From positions 1 to 32,106 of the forward strand of contig JBALXS010000053.1 in assembly GCA_036960485.1 (NCBI GenBank): a stretch of DNA of 32,106 bases, read 5' to 3'. This document shows, piece by piece, positions 26,112 through 31,873 of this stretch; position 1 is the first letter of the stretch, and each line of letters opens with the position of its first letter. The DNA comes from Rs1 sp036960485 (GTDB taxonomy: Bacteria > Pseudomonadota > Gammaproteobacteria > Pseudomonadales > Balneatricaceae). Position numbers and translations under genes: made by a program. The notes beneath the pieces are model-generated. The model did no database searches and was not told the origin of the DNA. It saw only the letters and a list, made by a program, of their open reading frames with translations.

Positions 26112-26358
26112 TAGTATTCCCTCAAACTTCTTTCAATATCATCAAGTCCACTTTGTTCCATTTTTATCCTATTTTTATGGTCATGATAATCTTGAGTATT
26201 TTTATTTGGTTGTATTTTTTGATCTTCTCTTCTTGATTCCAGACTAGTTGTCAAATCACATTTAGCACATTCCTTCTCTTTTTTACTTCCAAAATTCACA
26301 ATATCTTTTATATCCTGTTTTACCTTTCCATAAACTCCGTCTGTCCTTTTATCATTTG
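26111..26358 (-). pseudogene. Orphan toxin tip 5, fused to an IS4 remnant
   Basis: A frame with no natural start, opening where IS4 sequence ends. It reads FTNDKRTDGVYGKVKQDIKD, then IVNFGSKKEKECAKCDLTTS and ends DIERSLREY. It is rich in Lys, Asp and Glu, with one CxxC pair (ECAKCD) and a later HDH (YHDHKNRI), which could be part of a metal-binding nuclease; this is only a resemblance. A GTG at 26299 would give 62 residues. It is the 3' end of an Rhs-type toxin whose body has been lost, retained with its immunity gene. Confidence 0.55.
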
Positions 26359-26474
26359 TAAAAAGGCGACCGAAAGCTTACAAGTTACTCATGATTAAGC
26401 GTCATGTAACAAGGGGGTTGTAATAAAAAAGGACAGTAAGTTAAAACTTAACTAAGTGCTATTCTACTCTGACT
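26359..26474 (+). repeat. IS4-type 3' end, copy 2 of a dispersed repeat
   Basis: About 115 bases matching 22109-22254: the transposase tail and terminal segment through AACTAAGTGCTATTCTACTC. It lacks the 30 bases of the first arm and one T. Nothing else of the IS is present here, so it is a solo end. Confidence 0.8.
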
Positions 26475-26483
26475 CAAGTTATC

Positions 26484-26750
26484 CTAAATGTGAGTATATA
26501 CAGAGTACATGACCCAGCCGGATATATTTGATATGAGTATAAATATTACAATTTTACGCCTTAGTTTTGTTCTAGTTGAATATGGCTTAGCTCTGAACAT
26601 TAAAAATGAAAAACTCGTAACAGAGTATAAAATAACTAAGGCAGCTAAATATGTTCCGTAAATACCCCAATACTTTAAGCTGCTAATAGCTAGCGACGAG
26701 CTTAAAAAAACTCCAAATATAAGTGCTTGAATAATTGTATGTTTAATCAT
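26484..26750 (-). CDS. Small three-helix membrane protein
   Basis: 88 residues from the ATG at 26750, chosen because GGGG lies 6 nt upstream; an in-frame ATG at 26762 has no such box. Three hydrophobic segments (about 4-22, 27-50, 65-84) with a basic loop, STRTKLRRK, between the second and third. No family recognised. It is wedged between the IS4 end and the IS3 end, and its size resembles the membrane immunity protein at 28446, so it may be an immunity gene whose toxin was lost to the IS3 insertion. Confidence 0.5.
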   Translation of the reverse strand: MIKHTIIQALIFGVFLSSSLAISSLKYWGIYGTYLAALVILYSVTSFSFLMFRAKPYSTRTKLRRKIVIFILISNISGWVMYSVYTHI

Positions 26751-26858
26751 CTTCTGCCCCATATGCAATAGTGGAGTTTTTCAAGGTAGTTGTCGTGTTT
26801 AACTTTACGCTGCCAGAGATTTTACCTCAGGATTCAGCTCCACTGATTCAATAAAACT

Positions 26859-27848
26859 CTAGTTTCTAGTGTTTTTTGACCAGCGTTCAGGCTTCTTTTG
26901 TTTTGCCGTTGCATACACTTGTTCTCGCTGCTTTAAAATCATTATATCTTGACCTTCATGCCGCTCATTCGGAGTCACAAACCGGATACCACTATGGCGA
27001 TGCTCTTCGTTGTAACCGTCTACAAACAGATCAACCCAGGCTCTGGCTTTATCTAAACTTGAAAAACCTGACTTAGGCCACTGAGGACAGTATTTCACTG
27101 TCTTGAACAACGCTTCTGAGTAAGGATTGTCGTTACTTACTCGCGGTCGGCTGCGTGATGTCACTACGCCAAGATCATACATTTTAGCTCGTAAGGTAAA
27201 GCTCTTCATGGGTGCGCCATTATCTGAATGGAGCACTAGATTACTGGCGATACATTTTTCTGACCATACGCTACGTTGCAGTAATGCTGCGGCATCCTCA
27301 CCATTTTCACTGTCAAAAACTTCAGCTCCAACAATCTTTCGGCTATAGATATCCATGATTAAATAGAGATAGTAATGCAGGCCAATGGTACCTGTTGGCA
27401 GATAACTGATATCCCAACTCCATACTTGGTTAGCCGCCGTTGCTGTATAGCTTGTTGGCTTTTTACTCGCCTTTCTAGGTTTGCTATGGCCACGATACTG
27501 TAGTTGGTTTTCTTCTTTTAAAATTCTATAGAAGCTCGATTCCGATGCAATGTACGTTCCAGTATCAGCTAATATCGGCACTATTTGGCTTGGAGGTAAG
27601 CTGGCGTATTCTGCGCGATTACAATATTCTAATACTGTCTTTCGTTCTTCCATTGAGAGCTTATTAGCCGGCTCTTGTCTTATAGCCTCAGGGCGCAGGT
27701 CAGGCTTAACACACTTGCCATCATACCAGCGTTGGAAGGTGCGCATATTGAGTTCGATTGTGTCACAAGCCTGAGTTTTAGAAGCGCCTGCTTTGATAGC
27801 TTCAAGTACACCATTAACTGTGTTCTGGCGCTCATTGAAGTGTGTCAT
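26859..27848 (-). CDS. IS3-family transposase OrfB
   Basis: A 329-residue integrase-core transposase. The N-terminal HTH-like region (1-60) is followed by an HTH_21-type segment (SFYRILKEENQLQYRG). The DDE catalytic triad is complete: D146 (WSWDISYLP), D209 (LHSDNG) and E245 (NPYSEALF), with exactly 35 residues between the last two. The C-terminal YNEEHRHSGIRFVTP is characteristic of the family. Its ATG overlaps the OrfA stop codon as ATGA, so it is translated by coupling rather than by the -1 frameshift usual in many IS3 elements. Confidence 0.93.
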   Translation of the reverse strand: MTHFNERQNTVNGVLEAIKAGASKTQACDTIELNMRTFQRWYDGKCVKPDLRPEAIRQEPANKLSMEERKTVLEYCNRAEYASLPPSQIVPILADTGTYIASESSFYRILKEENQLQYRGHSKPRKASKKPTSYTATAANQVWSWDISYLPTGTIGLHYYLYLIMDIYSRKIVGAEVFDSENGEDAAALLQRSVWSEKCIASNLVLHSDNGAPMKSFTLRAKMYDLGVVTSRSRPRVSNDNPYSEALFKTVKYCPQWPKSGFSSLDKARAWVDLFVDGYNEEHRHSGIRFVTPNERHEGQDIMILKQREQVYATAKQKKPERWSKNTRN

Positions 27849-28306
27849 AACTCCTCGTCCAGACTGAAGAGGGCATTGTACTTTTTTCTCAGTACCAGTA
27901 ACGCAGCGGTCTCCGCCAAAGCTTTTTCTTTTCTATGAAGCTCTTTTTCGAGTTCTTTGATGCGCTTTTTATCGCGTTTATCCGATGGCTTAGCCAGTTG
28001 TTTATCACCTTCAATAAACCCAACCTTCCATTGTTTAATTTGCTGCGGGTATAAGCCTTTTTCTCGGCAATATTGACTTAACTCTGTTTCAGACAAAGTG
28101 GCTGTTTCTAATACAAATGTAAAGCGCTGTTCAGAAGAATACTGTGTCGTCATTGTCATATCTTGGTTGTTGTTGAATTTTCTGCTCCAAGTATACAGAG
28201 TAGATTTTGAAATACCTTCTTGGTCAGCAAAGGCTCTAATAGAAAGACCGCTATTAAGATAACGATTAACAATAGCTTCTATTTTCTTGGTTGGATAATG
28301 TGCCAT
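27845..28306 (-). CDS. IS3-family transposase OrfA
   Basis: A 153-residue DNA-binding subunit. It has two helix-turn-helix regions (GLSIRAFADQEGISKSTLYT near residues 20-40, and ELSQYCREKGLYPQQIKQW near 75-93). A C-terminal coiled-coil/leucine-zipper stretch (KKRIKELEKELHRKEKALAE) mediates multimerisation with OrfB. Ends in an ATGA overlap with OrfB. Confidence 0.9.
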   Translation of the reverse strand: MAHYPTKKIEAIVNRYLNSGLSIRAFADQEGISKSTLYTWSRKFNNNQDMTMTTQYSSEQRFTFVLETATLSETELSQYCREKGLYPQQIKQWKVGFIEGDKQLAKPSDKRDKKRIKELEKELHRKEKALAETAALLVLRKKYNALFSLDEEL

Positions 28307-28362
28307 ACATACTCAATGCGCCCTAAGTGCTATTAATTTAAGAGACGACAACTATCCTGACA

Positions 28363-28411
28363 CAAAGGGCAAAGGGCAAAGGGCAAAGGGCAAAGGGCAA
28401 AGGGCAAAGGG
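28363..28411. repeat. Perfect 7 x 7-bp tandem repeat (CAAAGGG)
   Basis: Seven uninterrupted copies of CAAAGGG (49 bp), starting directly after the IS3 terminal CA and ending before TATATGTCC. The 7-bp period does not match the IS ends. It is likely to vary in copy number by slippage. Confidence 0.95.
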
Positions 28412-28423
28412 TATATGTCCTAT
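28412..28423 (-). repeat. Cassette-end motif, copy 2
   Basis: TATATGTCCTAT, identical to 25355-25366, with a similar following TTA..GTGA. It lies 23 nt downstream of the membrane immunity gene at 28446. Confidence 0.5.
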
Positions 28424-28445
28424 GTTAAGAGTGATTTTAATTTGA

Positions 28446-28793
28446 TTACCAGCCATTTTTTTCTTGTTTATCTGACAAATACGAATTAATAATGCCTATA
28501 AATATAAGCGATAATACGCATAAGCTGATGTATATTGTATTAAAAATTTTGCCATGAGTGTAATCAAGGTAAAAGTGTTTCATGATGGTCCAAGAAAAAG
28601 CTGTAAAAATTAAAAAGTACCTATACATTATATAAATTATTATTTTATGTAGCAGTTTAGGTTGTTCGTGTTTGAAATATAGCTTAACTAATTTTCCAAG
28701 GTAGTAGGTATACATCCATATAGCACATATAGTAATAATAAGACCATACCATATATTTAGTGTCCATCTTTCGTTCAAAAAAATAATATCCAT
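28446..28793 (-). CDS. Membrane protein, probable immunity to the Rhs toxin upstream
   Basis: 115 residues from the ATG at 28793 (a GTG at 28802 is also possible; neither has a strong ribosome binding site). Three hydrophobic segments (about 10-36, 48-66, 81-106) with short Lys-rich loops and a charged C-terminus (SDKQEKNGW). It lies within 30 nt of the end of the Rhs copy 2 gene, the standard place for an immunity gene. An all-membrane immunity protein fits a toxin that inserts into membranes. No family recognised. Confidence 0.6.
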   Translation of the reverse strand: MDIIFLNERWTLNIWYGLIITICAIWMYTYYLGKLVKLYFKHEQPKLLHKIIIYIMYRYFLIFTAFSWTIMKHFYLDYTHGKIFNTIYISLCVLSLIFIGIINSYLSDKQEKNGW

Positions 28794-28820
28794 TGGCCAC
28801 ACTTGTAAGTATTTTGAGTT

Positions 28821-29591
28821 TTATTTATTACACGAATTTCGGATAGGAGCGTTATTTCTAGTACGTACCAGTCCATTATAAACTGATTGTGAAACTACTT
28901 CAGCGGTAACAATTCCATAAACCCCTGTAAACCCCATGAATTTACCAAGTTTAGCGGCACCGTATCCAGGGACTGAAGCAAATGTTGCGCTTCCAAGAGC
29001 ATTGATATTAATGTCATGGTCGACAGCTATTTGACTAAATAAATTTGACGTAAAAGCTTTTGCTGTGTTTTCTCTTACTGTTTTACCACCTCCAATAGCT
29101 AAACTAGCAGCAAAACTCACACTAGCTCTTAACGTTGCACCACCAATTCCATACTCATCTTTATTAGCACCAAATGTGCCTGCTGCATTTACAGCAGCAG
29201 TAGGAATATTTTTAGCCCTACTACGGGTGTAATTAACTACGGCCATAGTAATAGAAACACAAGGGCCGCATAAACCTTTAGAATCTGAATATTTTAACGG
29301 ACTCACCCCCACATAAGCAAAGGTATTAATCCCACCCATCAACCCTATCGGATCACTCTGAATATATCTCCCCAAGCTCGCATCATAATCTCTAAAGTAA
29401 TTCTGACTATAACCTGTTTCTTGATCTTTATACTGCCCCGGGAACCTCAGCTTCATCCGTTCGTTATTCGCAGCTTGCACATCTTCACCAAAAGGCAAGG
29501 TATTAGATTGCCCTCTAAAACCAACAATACTTACGTCAAAACCAGTCACTTGACCATCATAGTACTGGCCGTGATTCATAAAAGACAGCAT
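28821..29591 (-). CDS. 5'-truncated Rhs protein with Gly/Ala-rich toxin tip (copy 2)
   Basis: 256 residues. The first 27 residues (MLSFMNHGQYYDGQVTGFDV and a few more) are not Rhs-like and are joined in frame to the Rhs core at QSNTLPFGEDVQAAN, which then runs through FPGQYKDQETGYSQNYFRDY to SDPIGLMGGINTFAYVG. After KYSDSKGL the tip begins: about 150 residues rich in Gly, Ala and Ser (AVNAAGTFGANKDEYGIGGA; VSFAASLAIGGGKT; LGSATFASVPGYGAAKLGKF), without an enzyme motif. That composition suits a membrane-inserting toxin. No Shine-Dalgarno sequence precedes the ATG. A non-functional donor cassette is most likely. Confidence 0.75.
   Translation of the reverse strand: MLSFMNHGQYYDGQVTGFDVSIVGFRGQSNTLPFGEDVQAANNERMKLRFPGQYKDQETGYSQNYFRDYDASLGRYIQSDPIGLMGGINTFAYVGVSPLKYSDSKGLCGPCVSITMAVVNYTRSRAKNIPTAAVNAAGTFGANKDEYGIGGATLRASVSFAASLAIGGGKTVRENTAKAFTSNLFSQIAVDHDININALGSATFASVPGYGAAKLGKFMGFTGVYGIVTAEVVSQSVYNGLVRTRNNAPIRNSCNK
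29298..29512 (-). repeat. 215-bp Rhs core-end block, copy 2
   Basis: Gap-free match to 23547-23761, about 89% identical by hand count. Homology stops sharply on both sides: upstream at QSN and downstream after the NTFAYVG segment. Confidence 0.85.
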
Positions 29592-29618
29592 TTAGAATCG
29601 GGAGAGATTCCAAGATAA

Positions 29619-29894
29619 TCAGGCGTCATTATCTAAAATAATTCTTAATGCTTCGGTGTCCTCCGCATCGAAATCCGTATTAAGATGAACATGAAAACCA
29701 TCTTCATAAGCACCTAACGCCAGTTTAGAAAACGTCTTAGCTAATAATAGAAACGCTTGCTTATTCCCGTATATTACTGGAACTCCAGATTCGATTTTAA
29801 TGGCTAATTTTTCTTCTATATCTTCAGCATATTCAAACGAAATTCTCGATTTTTCTGACTCATCATCAAAGTCATAGCTAAATTTTTTTCTCAT
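29619..29894 (-). CDS. Imm32-like immunity protein
   Basis: 91 residues from the ATG at 29894, chosen because GTGAG lies 6 nt upstream; the first in-frame ATG (29930) would lie inside the preceding toxin tip. Acidic, soluble, with IYGNKQAFLLLAKTFSKLAL and the HVHLN segment, followed by an acidic end (AEDTEALRIILDND). This pattern resembles the Imm32 family of polymorphic-toxin immunity proteins, from memory and without a search. It overlaps nothing but sits 16 nt after tip 1, as expected for its partner. Confidence 0.55.
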   Translation of the reverse strand: MRKKFSYDFDDESEKSRISFEYAEDIEEKLAIKIESGVPVIYGNKQAFLLLAKTFSKLALGAYEDGFHVHLNTDFDAEDTEALRIILDNDA

Positions 29895-29910
29895 TTTCAT
29901 CTCACAAGTG

Positions 29911-30099
29911 TTAATCAACAATGTGATCATTGCTAATCACCTTATTTTTGTTTTTCACCTGGCGTGTAACCTCGACATTAGCATGGCGAATATTGGGATC
30001 ATTTGGTTTTAGAGGATGCGTCTCAACTCTCAAGCTAACTTTCGTATTAATTGCATCTAAAACTTCTTTTACTTTCGGGTTTACACTCTTTGTAACATT
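29911..30099 (-). pseudogene. Orphan toxin tip 1 (no start codon)
   Basis: Opens at the TAATGTTACAAAG junction that overlaps the stop codon of the immunity gene at 30098, and reads NVTKSVNPKVKEVLDAINTK, then VSLRVETHPLKPNDPNIRHA, ending NKNKVISNDHIVD. 62 codons and no ATG/GTG suitable for initiation near the start. The pattern (His-rich, then a basic beta-hairpin-like end) is that of many Rhs/CdiA nuclease tips, but I cannot name the family. It is followed by the Imm32-like gene. Confidence 0.6.
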
Positions 30100-30463
30100 A
30101 GCTTACTGCGCTAACCGAAATCTGTGTCATAACTATATTTAGCTCCGCACCATCTATGAAAGTTATCTGTAACATTCCCCACTCTCTGATATTTCTAGCG
30201 TTACTTCCAGAGTCAATATTACCTAAGCGCATGCTTATGGCAGACTTGCTACGATCAATCAGTTCATGTTTTTTATGCATAGTAGCGCTAGAAATCACAA
30301 TTTCGTCCCACAGTCCTATACTTTCAAACCCAATATACCCATGACAGGTTATGAGTTTTGTTAGGCCATTAGACTCTTCGATTCTAATTTTTACCGAGTC
30401 ATAATCAATTTTCAGATCATCAAATTCCGCATCTGCCCATAAAACCGTATTAATCTGATTCAT
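30098..30463 (-). CDS. Probable immunity protein for toxin tip 2
   Basis: 121 residues from the ATG at 30463, preferred because GAGAG lies 5 nt upstream and it begins just after the tip 2 stop codon; a longer frame from 30517 would overlap the tip. Soluble, mixed alpha/beta, with LWADAEFDDLKIDYDSVKI, ITCHGYIGFESIGLWDEIV and a C-terminal MLQITFIDGAELNIVM. I do not recognise the family. Its stop codon TAA is part of the shared junction sequence of tip 1. Confidence 0.6.
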   Translation of the reverse strand: MNQINTVLWADAEFDDLKIDYDSVKIRIEESNGLTKLITCHGYIGFESIGLWDEIVISSATMHKKHELIDRSKSAISMRLGNIDSGSNARNIREWGMLQITFIDGAELNIVMTQISVSAVS

Positions 30464-30470
30464 ATTACTC

Positions 30471-30785
30471 TCAAAATGGCCAGTCATATTGAACTTTCTC
30501 TTTTGATTTAAATCCACCAGAAGTCACATTTTTTCGACGGTCAATATGAAGGTGGTCTACTGTATGAAGAGGATCCGGTGTACCTGTAAAATTTGGATCG
30601 GCGGCATGAGCTTTTTCAATTCTTACTCTTATAGGCCCATTGGAATCCTCACCTACAAACTTGCGACTAGATGACTTAGTTGAAGTTTCTTGTAAATTTG
30701 AAAGACTTTTCTTTAACCTATTTGGGTCTGTAAGAATATCTACCCCATCCGGAGTAACAACAAAGTCTGCTTTCTTTGCAACATT
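30471..30785 (-). pseudogene. Orphan toxin tip 2, probable nuclease (no start codon)
   Basis: A 104-codon frame with no start codon near its beginning. It opens at TAATGTTGCAAAG over the stop codon of the gene at 30784 and reads NVAKKADFVVTPDGVDILTD, then SRKFVGEDSNGPIRVRIEKA, DPNFTGTPDPLHTVDHLHID and ends VQYDWPF. The VVTPDG opening and the HTVDHLHIDRR cluster are typical of toxin tips in Rhs, CdiA and related proteins; the three His and two Asp suggest a metal-independent or single-metal nuclease. Complete-looking C-terminus, so it could function if recombined onto a full rhs gene. Confidence 0.65.
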
Positions 30786-31215
30786 AGCTTATATTTTCAA
30801 CTGAAAAATCTACTTCATCCAAATCTATGTGTGATATATCACCGGTAGTTAAATCTTTAACTGCCATATAATTGAGGGGCGGCTCAAATTTAGTCGTACT
30901 TGAATTTTTTGAAGTGAAAGTCAGGAAGTAGTACTTTTTACTTTCACTTTTCAAGCTAACTATAACTCTATGTGTGGCCGCCTTCCCTATGTTGGTATGC
31001 CTACATTCTGGCTTTACATCATAACCATAGGGTAGCAAAAATTGCTCGCTATCAAGTATTTGTCTCTCCACCATTAATTCCCAATTAGCTTGAATCCAAT
31101 TTTCAACAAAATATGGATCATTATCCCAGTCAAGATTTTCCATAATCACACTTAATTGTGGCCAACAAACTAGAATAAACTTCTGAAAATTTAAGATTGA
31201 TTGATTTATAGACAT
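30784..31215 (-). CDS. Probable immunity protein for toxin tip 3
   Basis: 143 residues with the ATG at 31215, 5 nt after the tip 3 stop codon; AAGGAAT, part of which encodes the end of the tip, is its ribosome binding site. Acidic, soluble protein with MENLDWDNDPYFVENWIQAN, FLLPYGYDVKPECRH and a C-terminal acidic tail (HIDLDEVDF). Acidic immunity proteins are usual for basic nuclease toxins, which tip 3 resembles. Family not recognised. Confidence 0.62.
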   Translation of the reverse strand: MSINQSILNFQKFILVCWPQLSVIMENLDWDNDPYFVENWIQANWELMVERQILDSEQFLLPYGYDVKPECRHTNIGKAATHRVIVSLKSESKKYYFLTFTSKNSSTTKFEPPLNYMAVKDLTTGDISHIDLDEVDFSVENIS

Positions 31216-31220
31216 AACAG

Positions 31221-31496
31221 TTATTCCTTGAAAGATAGCTTTTTCTTATCGAGAGAGCCTTTATAAGACCTAGCCCTATTTACATCGACATGGTTAGACT
31301 CTTTAAACTTACCCCACTCTTTAGGATCTATGTGGTATGAACGACCAGTTTTAGGGTTCACATACCCGCCAGTACCGCCCGCTGGATCAATCCCTTTCTT
31401 TTGAAAACCCTTCTTCGTAAACATTTCATCAATTTCTTTAGCTGACTTATTCTTAAACGGGTTCCCCAGCCCTTTCCCTGCGCCCTTTGTAACATT
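31221..31496 (-). pseudogene. Orphan toxin tip 3, probable basic RNase-type toxin
   Basis: Opens at TAATGTTACAAAG and reads NVTKGAGKGLGNPFKNKSAK, then EIDEMFTKKGFQKKGIDPAG, GGYVNPKTGRSYHIDPKEWG, ending with a Lys-rich tail (DKKKLSFKE). The YVNPKTGRSYHID and HVDVNR elements recur in small polymorphic-toxin domains that I recall as nucleases. An internal ATG at 31424 would give only 67 residues and cut the first strands off. It is 5 nt upstream of its immunity gene. Confidence 0.65.
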
Positions 31497-31519
31497 ACTG
31501 GAATGCTATAAAGAAAATC

Positions 31520-31873
31520 TTAAACCTCTAGCAAGCTCTCATCAAACCAAACATCCTCATAATCACCTGCAATAAGGAACCTCCATCCCGGTGACAATCC
31601 AAGATATTTTTTGAGCTGAGGGCACCAATCATCAAGATGTTCTACATGCAATGGTTTAAAAAAGTCAGGATCACCTGAAAGTTCTTCACCAGCATAAATG
31701 TACCAACCAGTCGTATCACCTTCAGGGGAATGTCGAAAACCATTGATCGGCACAATTCCATCACGAACATTAGTAGCAATGCCAACCTTAAGATCACTTG
31801 GGGAAGGCAGAAAATCTGCTTCAAATTGTCTACACACCTTTTTTTGTAACTCTTCTATTACAGTTACCATCAT
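31520..31873 (-). CDS. Immunity protein, Imm33/DUF2185-like
   Basis: 117 residues; ATG at 31873 overlapping the tip 4 stop codon as ATGA, with AAGGAT upstream. The middle, FRHSPEGDTTGWYIYAGEEL, and the end, LGLSPGWRFLIAGDYEDVWF, recur in immunity proteins annotated as Imm33-like, from memory. Acidic, soluble. The gap to tip 3 is about 20 nt, so the order tip 4 - immunity - tip 3 - immunity is compact. Confidence 0.6.
   Translation of the reverse strand: MMVTVIEELQKKVCRQFEADFLPSPSDLKVGIATNVRDGIVPINGFRHSPEGDTTGWYIYAGEELSGDPDFFKPLHVEHLDDWCPQLKKYLGLSPGWRFLIAGDYEDVWFDESLLEV

Larger units (their letters stand above)
26779..28362 (-). mobile_element. IS3-family insertion sequence, apparently complete
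   Basis: About 1.58 kb with two overlapping ORFs and imperfect terminal inverted repeats: TCAAGGTAGTTGTCGTGTTT at 26781 on plus, and the inverse TCAGGATAGTTGTCGTCTCT ending near 28360. The right end carries terminal CA. A short target duplication is not evident; one flank is the CAAAGGG tandem array. All catalytic residues are present, so it may still be active. Confidence 0.85.

Noticed and set aside
26859..28306. Minus-one frameshift to make OrfAB of the IS3 element
   Set aside because: OrfB has its own ATG in an ATGA overlap; no clear slippery run was seen before the OrfA stop codon.
28363..28411. CRISPR-like array
   Set aside because: The 7-bp units are perfectly contiguous with no spacers; it is a simple tandem repeat.
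29930..30142. 70-codon plus-strand frame
   Set aside because: Antisense of toxin tip 1 and the end of the preceding immunity gene, which have coherent sequence on the minus strand.
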